Positions 8,371-18,096 of a stretch of 64,000 nt of DNA are shown piece by piece. Both the position numbers and the translations under genes were made by a program. Origin of the DNA: Desulfobacteraceae bacterium UBA2174. Its GTDB lineage: Bacteria; Desulfobacterota; Desulfobacteria; Desulfobacterales; UBA2174. Where the stretch lies: the NCBI GenBank assembly GCA_002327445.1, contig DCWA01000041.1:183025-247024 (forward strand). The letters are read 5' to 3'. The notes under the pieces are model-generated. The model searched no databases. It had not been told where the DNA came from and saw only the letters and a list, made by a program, of their open reading frames with translations. Position 1 is the first letter of the stretch; each line of letters opens with the position of its first letter.

Positions 8371-9237
8371 ATGACGCAACCCCCGTCTCCGCCGATCATC
8401 GACTTTCACACCCATCTGTTCCCCGAATCGATCCGCATCGCCCGCGAACGCTATTTCGACGGCGAACCGGCCTTTCGGCTCCTTTACGACTCTCCGAAAT
8501 CCCGCATGGCCGGCATCGAAGACCTCATCGCCACCATGGACGAGGACGGGGTGGACCGCTCGGTGGTCTTCGGTTTCCCCTGGCGCCGCATGGAAACGGC
8601 CCGCATGAACAACGACTATATCCTGGAAGCCGTGGCGCGCCACCCCAGACGCCTCGTGGGGCTGTGCTGCCTGGATCCGGCCGCGGCGGGGGCCGCCGCC
8701 GAGGTGGACCGCTGCCTGGACGCCGGCTTGGCCGGTATCGGGGAACTGGCCTTTTACACCGGGGGCATCGAAGCGGCCGATCTCGACCATCTGGAGGAAC
8801 CCATGGCCCTGTGCCGGGAGCGCGGCCGCCTGGCCCTGATCCACACCAACGAGCCGGTGGGCCACGTCTATCCGGGCAAAACTCCCAATACCCTGCGACA
8901 GATCTATGACCTGGTGGGGCGCTTTCCGCAAAACCGGATCGTACTGGCCCACTGGGGCGGGGGCATCTTTTTCTACAGCCTCCTTAAAAAGGAGGTCGTT
9001 CAACGCCTCGCCAACGTCTGGTTCGACACCGCCGCGTCGCCGTACCTGTACGACGCCCGGATCTGGACCGCCGCCAGGGACACCATCGGGCTGGACAAGA
9101 TCCTCTTCGGCACCGATTTTCCACTCCTGCGCGCGCCCCGCTACCTCAAGGAGATCGACGCCGCGGGGCTGACCCCGACCCAGCGCGCCCGGGTGCTGGG
9201 CGGCAACGCAGCGGAGCTGCTGTCGAAGTGCGCCTGA
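8371..9237 (+). CDS. Amidohydrolase-family metal-dependent hydrolase
   Basis: A 288-residue TIM-barrel protein of the amidohydrolase-2 (ACMSD-like) group. Metal-ligand motifs are in the right order: DFHTHLFP at residues about 11-18, an internal LIHTNEPVGH, LAHWGGG, and the terminal FGTDFP aspartate. Members hydrolyse or decarboxylate small ring compounds, but the substrate is unknown. The ATG at 8371 lies about nine bases after a weak GAGG and matches the family start. The gene is isolated, divergent from the zinc-ribbon operon and followed by a 525-bp gap. Confidence 0.82.
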   Translation: MTQPPSPPIIDFHTHLFPESIRIARERYFDGEPAFRLLYDSPKSRMAGIEDLIATMDEDGVDRSVVFGFPWRRMETARMNNDYILEAVARHPRRLVGLCCLDPAAAGAAAEVDRCLDAGLAGIGELAFYTGGIEAADLDHLEEPMALCRERGRLALIHTNEPVGHVYPGKTPNTLRQIYDLVGRFPQNRIVLAHWGGGIFFYSLLKKEVVQRLANVWFDTAASPYLYDARIWTAARDTIGLDKILFGTDFPLLRAPRYLKEIDAAGLTPTQRARVLGGNAAELLSKCA

Positions 9238-9494
9238 GACCGCACCGCCCGCGACCACGATGTCCGGCTGTCATTCCAAACGAGGCAAGGTTGAACGTGC
9301 GTCAAAAATCTTGCCGGCGCATGACAAATTTGCCGGTGTTTCCGGCAAAAATGAGACACTTTTGCAAAGTTTGAAACAACTTGAAGTTTCATCCATCAAG
9401 ATCCATTCACCTTGAAAAATCAATATTACCTATAATAACAAAAGGATATATAATTTCTGCCGAATAATTGAACTATATGGCATAATGATTGCTT

Positions 9495-9541
9495 AAAATA
9501 AAAACAATTCGGAATCCAGCAATATCCCAGAAGTCCGAATT
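9495..9541 (-). terminator. Probable intrinsic terminator, leftward
   Basis: An 8-bp perfect stem (AATTCGGA / TCCGAATT at 9506-9513 and 9534-9541, 20-base loop) is followed on the minus strand by GTTTTTATTTT (9505-9495). No minus-strand gene ends here, so it would terminate a non-coding transcript. Confidence 0.5.
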
Positions 9542-9560
9542 CCTCTTCTCCTTCCTCTGA

Positions 9561-9607
9561 GACTGTCGCGGCGTCTTTCGATAAGCGAAAGAAACGCCGC
9601 GGCAGTC
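9561..9607. repeat. Long hairpin, about 20 bp stem
   Basis: The arms GACTGTCGCGGCGTCTTTCG and CGAAAGAAACGCCGCGGCAGTC pair along 19 Watson-Crick positions plus one U-G wobble, with a two-base bulge and a five-base loop. There is no T-run on either side. The stretch between it and the leftward terminator is rich in GGA triplets on the minus strand. Confidence 0.7.
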
Positions 9608-9762
9608 TCCCCCCCTTTCATCGCGAGGGCGCTTGCGCATTGCAATTTTGAAAGAATTGAGGCAAGGTTCCCCTTTCACGATCTTATCAGCGGCAACGGT
9701 GCCATCGGTTCTCTGGGGATATTCCCTGTAGCGCCGGTCCGCGCAACGCGGAAACCAGAAAA

Positions 9763-10599
9763 ATGAGTCCGGAAAAATTGCGCATCACGGTGTTGGTGGA
9801 CAACCACGCCGCCCCGGGATTGACTGCCGAACACGGCCTGTCCCTACTCATCGATACCGGCCGCCACCGCATCCTTTTCGACACCGGGCAAGGCCCGGCC
9901 CTGGCGGCCAACGCCCCGGCCCTGGGCATCGACCTGAGCCGGCTGGACACGCTGGTCCTCAGCCATGGCCATTACGACCACACCGGGGGACTGCCCCTGG
10001 TGCTGGGTTCCAGTGACCATATCGCAGTGTATGCCCACGCCGGCGTGGTGCAGCCGCGCTACAGCATCCGCGACGGGCAGGCGCGGCTCATCTCCATGCC
10101 CCACGAGGCCATGGCGGCCCTGGACCGGCTGGACAGCGATCGGCTGCACTGGGTGCCGACGCCGGTATGGTTGGATTCGACCATCGGCCTCACCGGCCCC
10201 ATCGAGCGCCGCACCCGCTTTGAAGACACCGGCGGACCGTTTTTTCTCGATCCGGAAGGTTCCCGGGCCGACCCCATCGTGGACGACCTGGCCTTGTGGG
10301 TCCGTACCGGGGAGGGGTTGGTGGTTTGCGTGGGATGCAGCCACGCCGGCCTGATCAACACTCTGAATCAAATCCGCCGCCTCGATCCGGATCGCCCCAT
10401 CCGGGCCGTCATCGGCGGTTTCCATCTGGTGGCCGCCAGCGAGGAACGGCTGGCGCACACCGTGGCGGCCCTACGGGACATCGCCCCCCGATCCGTGATG
10501 CCCTGCCATTGCACCGGGGACGGGGCCACCGCCTTTCTCAAGGAAACGCTGGGCGCGATGGTGCAGCCAGCCAGCGCCGGAATGACTTTTCAGTTCTGA
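9763..10599 (+). CDS. MBL-fold metallo-hydrolase (dihydropterin synthase MJ0301-like family)
   Basis: A 278-residue metallo-beta-lactamase-fold protein. The metal motif HGHYDHTGG is at residues about 68-76, the sheet strand ILFDTGQG precedes it, and the later ligands lie in GCSHAGLINTL and GGFHL. This pattern matches the family typified by Methanocaldococcus MJ0301, which makes a pterin precursor, and by many uncharacterised bacterial members. The N-terminal TVLVDNHAAPGL segment is characteristic of that group. The physiological substrate is unknown. The ATG at 9763 has no strong ribosome-binding site. It is followed by the STAND/BTAD regulator after 72 bases. Confidence 0.82.
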   Translation: MSPEKLRITVLVDNHAAPGLTAEHGLSLLIDTGRHRILFDTGQGPALAANAPALGIDLSRLDTLVLSHGHYDHTGGLPLVLGSSDHIAVYAHAGVVQPRYSIRDGQARLISMPHEAMAALDRLDSDRLHWVPTPVWLDSTIGLTGPIERRTRFEDTGGPFFLDPEGSRADPIVDDLALWVRTGEGLVVCVGCSHAGLINTLNQIRRLDPDRPIRAVIGGFHLVAASEERLAHTVAALRDIAPRSVMPCHCTGDGATAFLKETLGAMVQPASAGMTFQF

Positions 10600-10671
10600 G
10601 CTCCAGCACGAAGCAGACGCTCCGGCGGCGCATCGGCATGTCTCCATCCGCCGCCCGAAATCGGTAAAAAC

Positions 10672-13600
10672 ATGGTAGTTGCCACGCACCTGGCGCCGAT
10701 TCCCGTTCCATTGCCGGAGGCGCTGGTGGAACGCCGGCGCCTGATGGAAAAGCTGCGCGCCAACCGCCAGAGGCCGCTGATCCGGATTGCGGCCCAACCG
10801 GGCCAGGGCAAAACCTGCCTGGTGGCGGCCTATCTCACCGCAGAAGCCCTGCCGACGGCCTGGTGCCGACTCGATGCAACCACTGTTACCGCCTCCGGAA
10901 TCTGCCGCCTGCTGACCAACGTCCTGGAATCCATCCTGGAGACCGCTCCCAACCCGGCAAAAAAGGCAAAGGATCCGGAGGCGCCCGCACGGTTGGCCGA
11001 CCTGGTGGCACGGATCCCCCGGCCGGCGGCGGTGGTTTTCGACAACCTCGACGCGGTAAAGGGCCACCCGGATGCCTTGGCCCTGATTGAACGGCTAATT
11101 TTTGACGTTCCCCCGGGAATCCAGGTATTTCTGATTTCTCGTGCCATGCCGGCATTGCGCATCCAGCGTCTCCGGGTCGGCCGGCAGATGCTGGTGCTGG
11201 GCAACGCGGACCTGGCCTTCGAGGAAGACGAGGTGCGCGCGTTCCTAATAGGCCATCATCGTCACAGGCTCAGCGAGAACCAGCTGCGGGGAATCCAGCG
11301 TGACATCGACGGCTGGCCCGGCGGCCTGGTCCTGCTTGCCGAAGCCCTGACCCGCCTGGAGGAAAAAAATATTGCCCCGCCGGGGCCGGAAGACGGCGTC
11401 GCCGAGCTGATCCGTGCCGAAGCCTGGGCTTACTTCGAGGAAGAGGTATTCCTTCGTCAGCCGCCAGTGGTGAGGGACTTTCTGCTGCGCACCGCTCTGC
11501 TGGAGGAAATGGATCCTGAGATGGCCGCCGACCTCACCGGCCTGCAAAGCGCCGGGGAAATCCTGGCGGACCTGGTGGCCCGCAATGTCTTCACTCGGGT
11601 GCGCTACGAGGGACCCGGCCGGGACGTCTATCGCTATCACCCGTTGTTTCGCGCCTTTCTGCAAGCCCACGCCCGCGCCGACCTCGCGCCGGGCCAGTAT
11701 CGGCGGCTGCTGCAGCGGATCGGCCGCGCTTACGGGAGCCGCAAGCGATCCGACCTGGCCGTGGGATACTTCCTGGAATCCGGGGACGCCGCCGAAGCGG
11801 CCAAGGCCATCAAGCGCGCCGCCCTGGATCTGACCATCGACGACCGCCTGGCAGAGCTGGGCCGCTGGATGGAGGCCATTCCCGACGAACAGTACCAGGC
11901 GGATCCCTGGCTCGTCTTCTGGCATGCCGTGGCGCGCCGCAGCCCCGGGGGCGTCAAACCCGGCGAGGAACTGCAAGCGGCCTTGACCCGGTTTGAGGAA
12001 AACGACGACCTCCGCGGCCAGTGCCTCACTGTGGCCTACCTCATTGAAACGGCCGTTTTTCAGTGGACCGACTCCGGCGACCTCGCCCAATGGCTCGCTC
12101 GGGCCGGCGAATTGCTGGCGACCGCCGGCCCGAGACCCTATTACACCTATGCCAAGGCCCTCCTGTGGCGGCAGATCGGTTTGGGGCACATCTTCGGCAG
12201 CGGCGATTTGGCCAGCGGGATTTCCGCATGCCGTAACGCGCAGCTGCTGGCCCTGCGCATCGGCGATGCCCATCTGCAACGCAGTGCCGCCATCCTCATG
12301 GCCTCGGCCCTCGCCTCTCTGGGAGAGGTGGCCGAGGCCGAGCAGGTCCTGACGCAAGGCCGTGTTGGCATGGCGGAAAAGATTGCCCCCGAGTACCGGG
12401 CCATTTCCCATTTCGCCCATCTGCAACTGGCGCTGCTGGCGGGAAACCTCAGACGCGCGGACGGATTCCTGGAAAGCCTGCGGGAGGAAACCGAAACCTT
12501 CGGCCTCCTGTTTCTGTATCCGGTGATGCTGGAAATCCGGGGGCTGCTGCAGATCCAGAAGGGCGCGTATGCCGAAGCCGAGGCCACTGTTCGCCACTGC
12601 CGCGACGTGGCCGTGATGATGGCCTCCGGATCCCGGATCGAAGCCCTGGCGTTGGGTCTGGAAGCCATGATCCGCTACCACAGCGGCGACTTCGAGGGGG
12701 CGGCCCGGCTCTCGGCCCAAACCATCGAGAAGCTGGATGCCAGGGCTTGCGGTGGCCTGGACCGCCAGCGTGCCGGCCTGCTATTCGGCATCCTGAGTTG
12801 GCATCGGGGCGCCCATGACGAAGCGGGTCGCTGGCTGGAGGCGAGCCTCGCCCATTTCCTCCGTCTGGCCAGCCCCATCGGTGCGGCGGAATGCCACCTG
12901 GCGCTGGCGCTGGCGGCCGAGAGCGGGAATCGCACCGCATCGATGCATGCCCACCTGTCCCAAGCCCTGGGCATCGTCCATGAGAAAGGCTACCGCCACC
13001 TGCGGGTAATGCGGCCTCAGGATGTGACCATGGCTTGCCGGCTGGCGCCAACCTTGCCTCCGGGGCCGCTGGCCGACGGCGCACGCCAACTGTTGAACAC
13101 CGTGACGACGTTCTCCGCGGCACTGCCGGCGGAAACCGCCGGCAGCCGCGGCGAGACGCCGGTGCTCAGCGCCGCAGCCCGCCGTGCCCGCCTCCCGCGC
13201 CTGGAAATATCCACTCTCGGCGGGTTCACCGTCCACCGGGACGGTCGCCATCCGGTGGCGGAGGACGAATGGCACGGACACATGCCCAAGCTTCTGCTCA
13301 AAAGCCTCATCGTCCACGGCGCCACCGATGTGCCCAAGGAAGTGCTCATCGAGGACCTGTGGCCGGATACCGAGCCTGCAGCGGCGATGCAGCGCTTCAA
13401 GGTCACCCTCCATCGGCTGCGGTCTGCGCTGGAGTCCCGGATCGACCGCCGTTTCCGCTGGGCCTATGTCCGTCTCAAGGATCATCTCGTCTCCCTGGAC
13501 CCGGAACTCTGCCGCATCGATGTCCAGCAACTCGAACAGTGCTCGGCCGCGCTGCAAACCCTGAGGCCGGGCGAGGACGACGAGCGGGTCCTGGCCTTGT

Positions 13601-13980
13601 GCCGGCAGGCCCACGGCATCTACCGCGGCGACCTGCTCCCGGAAGAGCCCTACATCCCCTGGGTCGAGGCCAAGCGCAACGCCCTGCGGGAGACGCACGT
13701 GGACATCCTCGGCCGCATGGCCGGCCTGCTGGAAGCCCGGGGGCAGACGGAGGAGGTCGTGGAGGTGCTGGCCGCCATAATCGAGGCCGCCCCGGCCCGC
13801 GAGGATGTCCTGCGGCGTCTGATGATCCTCTACCAGATCCGGGGGCAGCGCCTTCTTGCCTTGCAAACCTACGAAAAATTTAGAGATTTCCTTTCTTCCG
13901 ACCTCGACACGGCGCCCGACCCGGCCACCACCCAGCTTTATCGCCGGCTCCAGCAGGACACCACGGTAGGCCTTGGCTGA
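10672..13980 (+). CDS. Large STAND-ATPase transcriptional regulator with BTAD domain
   Basis: A 1102-residue regulator of the MalT/SARP-like signal-transduction ATPase class. The N-terminus carries a P-loop (AAQPGQGKT, residues 40-48) in a NACHT/NB-ARC-like ATPase with a Walker-B-like AVVFDNLDAV near 115-125. A long helical tetratricopeptide-like region follows (about 380-800). The C-terminus has an OmpR-like winged helix beginning LEISTLGGFTVHRDG (about 843), with KEVLIEDLWPD, then a bacterial transcriptional activation domain ending LYRRLQQD. The family senses a ligand through the TPR region and activates nearby genes. Its position just upstream of, and co-oriented with, fdhA-fdhB-fdhE makes formate metabolism a likely target; that is inference. 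Confidence 0.83.
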   Translation: MVVATHLAPIPVPLPEALVERRRLMEKLRANRQRPLIRIAAQPGQGKTCLVAAYLTAEALPTAWCRLDATTVTASGICRLLTNVLESILETAPNPAKKAKDPEAPARLADLVARIPRPAAVVFDNLDAVKGHPDALALIERLIFDVPPGIQVFLISRAMPALRIQRLRVGRQMLVLGNADLAFEEDEVRAFLIGHHRHRLSENQLRGIQRDIDGWPGGLVLLAEALTRLEEKNIAPPGPEDGVAELIRAEAWAYFEEEVFLRQPPVVRDFLLRTALLEEMDPEMAADLTGLQSAGEILADLVARNVFTRVRYEGPGRDVYRYHPLFRAFLQAHARADLAPGQYRRLLQRIGRAYGSRKRSDLAVGYFLESGDAAEAAKAIKRAALDLTIDDRLAELGRWMEAIPDEQYQADPWLVFWHAVARRSPGGVKPGEELQAALTRFEENDDLRGQCLTVAYLIETAVFQWTDSGDLAQWLARAGELLATAGPRPYYTYAKALLWRQIGLGHIFGSGDLASGISACRNAQLLALRIGDAHLQRSAAILMASALASLGEVAEAEQVLTQGRVGMAEKIAPEYRAISHFAHLQLALLAGNLRRADGFLESLREETETFGLLFLYPVMLEIRGLLQIQKGAYAEAEATVRHCRDVAVMMASGSRIEALALGLEAMIRYHSGDFEGAARLSAQTIEKLDARACGGLDRQRAGLLFGILSWHRGAHDEAGRWLEASLAHFLRLASPIGAAECHLALALAAESGNRTASMHAHLSQALGIVHEKGYRHLRVMRPQDVTMACRLAPTLPPGPLADGARQLLNTVTTFSAALPAETAGSRGETPVLSAAARRARLPRLEISTLGGFTVHRDGRHPVAEDEWHGHMPKLLLKSLIVHGATDVPKEVLIEDLWPDTEPAAAMQRFKVTLHRLRSALESRIDRRFRWAYVRLKDHLVSLDPELCRIDVQQLEQCSAALQTLRPGEDDERVLALCRQAHGIYRGDLLPEEPYIPWVEAKRNALRETHVDILGRMAGLLEARGQTEEVVEVLAAIIEAAPAREDVLRRLMILYQIRGQRLLALQTYEKFRDFLSSDLDTAPDPATTQLYRRLQQDTTVGLG

Positions 13981-14036
13981 AAGGCGATTCACACCGAAGC
14001 CGATCCGGTAACCTTTCTGTATCCTTCCATATGTTA

Positions 14037-14061
14037 AGAAAAACCGATAGTTTGGTTTTCT
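14037..14061. repeat. AT-rich hairpin between the regulator and fdhA
   Basis: AGAAAAACC and GGTTTTCT pair with one bulged A around an eight-base loop. It lies in the 232-bp fdhA upstream region and could be part of a regulatory site or a weak regulator-gene terminator. No T-run follows it. Confidence 0.3.
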
Positions 14062-14212
14062 GCCTCCCCGCGGACACTTAACTGTATTTTTGGAAAATCG
14101 TCCCTCCCCCTTCGCGGGGGAAGGCGCCCGTTGTCGGATACGGATGGCATGCGCCGCAATCCCCGAGTGGCGCATCTCCACATCAACCCGAGGACCAAGG
14201 GAGGATCGCGGT

Positions 14213-17200
14213 ATGGACGTCAGTCGCAGGAAATTCATTCAAATCTCCGGGGCCGCCGCTGCCGGAGTGGCCGTCAGCCATCTGGGCTTCGATCTTCGGC
14301 CGGTCAAGGCCCACGCCCAGATGCTGAAGACCCAGTACGCCAAGGAGACGACCACCATCTGCTGCTACTGCGGGGTCGGCTGCGGTGCCATCGTGCACAC
14401 CAGCCGCCGCGGCGATGGCCGGGTGATCAACATCGAGGGTGATCCGGAGCATGTGATCAACCGCGGTGCCTTGTGCTCCAAGGGATCGGCTCTCAAGCAG
14501 CTCACCGAGAACACCAACCGCCTCACCGAACCGATGTACCGGGCCCCCGGGGCCAAGGAGTGGAAGCAGGTCTCCTGGGACTGGGCCCTCGACCAGATCG
14601 CGCGGCGGGTCAAGGAGACCCGCGATGCCAACTTCGAACTGAAAAACGAAAAGGGCCAGACCGTCAACCGCACCACGGCCATCGCCTCGGTGGGCTCGGC
14701 GGCCATGGACAACGAGGAGTGCTGGCTCTACCAGGCCCTGCTGCGTGCCATGGGGCTGGTGTACGTCGAACATCAGGCCAGGATCTGACACAGCGCCACG
14801 GTTGCGGCTCTGGCAGAGTCGTTCGGACGCGGTGCGATGACCAATCACTGGATCGACCTGAAAAACGCGGACGTGATCCTCATCATGGGAAGCAACGCCG
14901 CGGAAAACCATCCCATCAGCTTCAAGTGGGTCACCGAGGCCCAGAAGAACGGGGCCACCCTGATCAACGTGGACCCGCGCTTCACCCGCACATCGAGCAA
15001 GGCGGACATCTACGCCTCGCTGCGCTCGGGGACGGACATCGCCTTCCTGGGCGGGATGATCAAGTACATCCTGGACAACAAGCTCTACCACGAAGAGTAT
15101 ATGCTCAACTACACCAACGCGTCCTTCATCGTGGGCAAGGGCTTCGGGTTCAAGGACGGTCTGTTTACCGGATACGACGAGAAGAAGCGCGGCTACGACC
15201 AGAGCCAGTGGGCCTTCGAAATGGACGACAAGGGCGTCCCCAAGAAGGATCCGACCCTCAAGAATCCCCGCTGCGTGCTCAACCTGCTCAAGAAGCACTA
15301 CGAGCGCTACACCACCAAACTCGTTTCCTCGGTGACCGGAACCCCGGAAGCGGACCTGCTCAAGGTGTACAAGGCCTACGGGGCCACCGGCAAACCGGAC
15401 AAGGCTGCCACGATCATGTACGCCATGGGCTGGACCCAGCACACCGTGGGCGTGCAGAACATCCGGTCCATGTGCATGATCCAGTTGCTGCTGGGCAACA
15501 TGGGCGTGGCTGGCGGCGGGGTCAACGCCCTGCGCGGCGAATCCAACGTCCAGGGGTCCACCGACCACGGTCTGCTCTTTCACATCCTGCCCGGCTATCT
15601 GCCCACCCCGTCGGCCTCGATTCCCTCGCTGGCGGTCTACAACGAGAAGAACACACCCAAGAGCAACGACCCGCGCTCGGCCAACTGGTGGCAGAACCGG
15701 CCCAAATACGTCGTCAGCCTGCTCAAGTCCTACTTCGGCGACAAGGCCACGGCCGAGAACGAATTCGGCTACGGCTGGCTGCCCAAGCTCGACGACGGCA
15801 AGGCCTACTCGTGGCTGGACATCTTCGACACCATGTACAACGGCAAGATCAGGGGATTCTTCTCCTGGGGCCAAAACCCGGCCTGCTCCGGTGCCAACTC
15901 CAACAAGACCCGCCAGGCCATGGCCAAGCTGGACTGGATGGTCAACGTCAACCTCTTCGACAACGAAACCGGATCGTTCTGGCGCGGCCCCGGCATGAAC
16001 CCGGCCGAGATCAAGACCGAGGTGTTCATGCTGCCGGCCTGCGTCTCGGTGGAGAAGGAGGGATCCATCTCCAACTCGGGCCGCTGGATGCAGTGGCGCT
16101 ATGAGGGGCCCAAGCCGATGGGCAACAGCCGTCCGGACGGCGACATCATCCTGGAGCTGGGTCTCCGGCTAAAGGAACTCTACGCCGGGGGCGGCGCCTT
16201 CCCCGATGCCATCCTCAATCTCAAGTGGGACTACCTGACCAACCACAAGTACGATCCCCACAAGGTGGCCAAGGAGATCAACGGCTACTGGCTGGTGGAC
16301 AAGAAGATCGGCGATGTAACCTACAAGGCCGGCTCGCTGGTGGCGCCGGGCTTCGCCCTGCTCCAGGCCGACGGGTCCACCTCCTGCGGCAACTGGGTCT
16401 ACTGCGGTTCCTACACGGACAAGGGCAACATGTCGGCCCGCCGGGGGCAGGAGGACGCCCCCAACAACATCGGGCTCTACCCGACTTTCGCCTGGGCCTG
16501 GCCGGTCAACCGCCGCATCATCTACAACCGGGCCTCCTGCGATCCCAAGGGCCAGCCGTACAACCCGAATCGCTGGGTGGTCAAGTGGGATGCCGAGGGC
16601 AAGAAATGGGTCGGCGACGTTCCCGACGGGCCCTGGCCTCCTCCGCAGAACCCGGACGGCAGCCCCAACGAGGCCGGCCGCTACGCCTTCATCATGACCA
16701 AGGAGGGCTTCGGCCAGATCTACGGGCCGGGGCTCAAGGACGGCCCCTTCCCCGAGCACTACGAACCGCTGGAATGCCCCATCGAAAAGAACCTGGTCAA
16801 CGGGCAGCGGATGAGTCCGGTGGCGCCGGTCTACGGCACGGATGCCGACGCCCATATGACCTGCGATCCGCGCTTCCCCTATGTCGGCACCACCTACCGG
16901 GTCAGCGAGCATTGGCAGAGCGGCTTGATGACCCGCCCCCAGCCCTGGCTGCTCGAGCTGCAGCCCCAGATGTTCGTCGAGATGAGCGAAGAGCTGGCCG
17001 CCATGCGGGGGATCAAGAACGGCGAACGGGTCCTGGTGGCCTCGGCCCGCGGCGAGGTGAAATGCACCGCCATCGTCACCAAGCGCTTCAAGCCGTTCAA
17101 GATCGGCGGCGCCGTGATCCACGAGGTGGGCATCCCCTGGCATTTCGGGTGGCGTTGGCCCGAGAGCGGTGAGGAGGAGAGCGCCAACCTGCTCACTCCG

Positions 17201-17269
17201 TCCACCGGCGATCCCAACACCCGCATCCCGGAATCCAAGGCCTTCATGGTCAACGTGACCAAGCTTTAG
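14213..17269 (+). CDS. fdhA: Periplasmic formate dehydrogenase alpha subunit, selenocysteine-containing
   Basis: A 1018-residue tungsto/molybdo-bis-MGD enzyme oxidising formate to CO2 in the periplasm. Residues 1-36 form a twin-arginine signal (SRRKFIQISGAAAAG). CCYCGVGCG binds the [4Fe-4S] cluster. An in-frame TGA at 14786-14788 encodes Sec192 in the active-site context QARI-U-HSATVAALAESFGRGAMTNHW, essentially the Desulfovibrio FdhA sequence. Length and motifs such as GSNAAENHPISFKWV fit the dimeric FdhAB type. The frame is continuous across the TGA for both halves, so it is recoding, not a frameshift. The start has AGGGAGG upstream. fdhB follows after 16 bases and fdhE is nearby. Confidence 0.95.
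14786..14824 (+). promoter_or_regulatory. UGA selenocysteine codon and putative bacterial SECIS in fdhA
   Basis: The TGA (14786-14788) is followed by sequence strongly parallel to the E. coli fdhF SECIS region as I recall it: CAC-AGC, then CGGTTGC and CTGGCA at equivalent spacing. The short apical stem (TTGC/GCAG) is weaker than in the second fdhA. Confidence 0.65.
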
Positions 17270-17285
17270 AGAGGAGGTGATCCAG

Positions 17286-18005
17286 ATGGCCAAAGCCTTT
17301 TTTATCGATACCACCTTGTGCACGGCGTGCCGCGCCTGCCAGGTGGCCTGCAAGCAGTGGCACGACCTGCCCGCCGAGGAGACGAAAAACCTGGGGACCC
17401 ACCAGAACCCTCCGGATCTCTCCTTCAACACCTACAAACTGGTCCGGATGAACGAAAAGGTCATCGACGGGCAGCTGCGCTGGCTCTTTTTCCCGGAGCA
17501 GTGCCGCCACTGCATCGAAGCCCCCTGCCTGGAAGCATTGGGCGACCCGGGGGCGATCTACCAGGATCCGGATACCGGGGCCATCCTCTACACCCGCCAG
17601 ACGCGCCAGGCGGATGCCGATGCCATCATCGAGTCCTGCCCGTACCATATTCCGCGGAAAGGACCGGACGGCAGCGTGTCCAAGTGCGACATGTGCAACG
17701 ACCGGGTCCACAACGGCCTGCTGCCCGCGTGCGTCCAGGCCTGCCCCACCGGAGCGATGAATTTCGGCGAACGTGACGCCATGCTCGAAATGGCCAACAA
17801 GCGCCTGGAAGTGGTCAAGGCCAAGTATCCCCAGGCATTGCTGCTGGATCCGGATACGGTGAGCGTGATCTACCTGGTGGCCTTCCCGCCGGAAAACTAC
17901 CACGAGTTCGCCATCGCGAGCCGTGAACCGTCGGGCGTCACCCGTCACATGGCCCTGCGCAAGATGGTGCGGCCCTTTGCCGCGGCCCTCTCGCATCTGG
18001 GTTGA
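17286..18005 (+). CDS. fdhB: Formate dehydrogenase beta subunit, four [4Fe-4S] clusters
   Basis: A 239-residue ferredoxin-like electron-transfer subunit. Four cysteine groups are visible: CTACRACQVACKQW (residues about 12-25), CRHCIEAPCLEA, a SCPYHIPRK segment, and CDMCNDRVHNGLLPACVQACPTGA. This is the FdhB/HybA-type four-cluster pattern, which carries electrons from FdhA to tetrahaem cytochrome c3 in related sulfate reducers. It has no signal peptide and is presumably exported by hitch-hiking on the Tat signal of FdhA. An AGGAGGT site lies eight bases before the ATG at 17286, so the GTG nine bases earlier was rejected. No membrane gamma subunit follows. Confidence 0.93.
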   Translation: MAKAFFIDTTLCTACRACQVACKQWHDLPAEETKNLGTHQNPPDLSFNTYKLVRMNEKVIDGQLRWLFFPEQCRHCIEAPCLEALGDPGAIYQDPDTGAILYTRQTRQADADAIIESCPYHIPRKGPDGSVSKCDMCNDRVHNGLLPACVQACPTGAMNFGERDAMLEMANKRLEVVKAKYPQALLLDPDTVSVIYLVAFPPENYHEFAIASREPSGVTRHMALRKMVRPFAAALSHLG

Positions 18006-18027
18006 TCCCCGAACCGTTGTCATCTAA

Positions 18028-18060
18028 AAGAGGGGAGGCGGCCGAGCCGCCTCCCCTCTT
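18028..18060. terminator. Perfect 15-bp inverted repeat between fdhB and fdhE
   Basis: AAGAGGGGAGGCGGC and its exact complement flank a three-base loop. There is only a short T tract (CTCTTG), so it may be a partial terminator or an mRNA-stability element that lowers fdhE expression relative to fdhAB. Confidence 0.6.
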
Positions 18061-18096
18061 GTGCACCTGAACCCGGGCAAACCGAAGGGAAAAACG

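Larger units (their letters stand above)
9238..9762. other. 525-bp AT-rich intergenic region with two structured hairpins
   Basis: No convincing protein gene lies here. About 9370-9530 is markedly AT-rich compared with its neighbours and contains several TATAAT-like hexamers (for example 9431-9436 and 9449-9454). Two strong inverted repeats follow: 9506-9541, bordered on the minus strand by a U-rich tract, and 9561-9607. A minus-strand 68-codon frame crosses both hairpins but looks non-coding. The region may hold a small RNA transcribed leftward. Confidence 0.6.

Noticed and set aside
9473..9679. 68-codon minus-strand ORF in the AT-rich gap
   Set aside because: It crosses two strong hairpins and a terminator-like tract, has no conserved features, and is better explained as non-coding.
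9610..9762. A riboswitch upstream of the MBL-fold gene
   Set aside because: A short CCGCG/CGCGG hairpin is present, but no recognised riboswitch core could be identified by eye.
14090..17269. Frameshift or pseudogene at fdhA
   Set aside because: Both halves are in the same frame, interrupted only by a TGA exactly at the Sec codon, so it is recoding.
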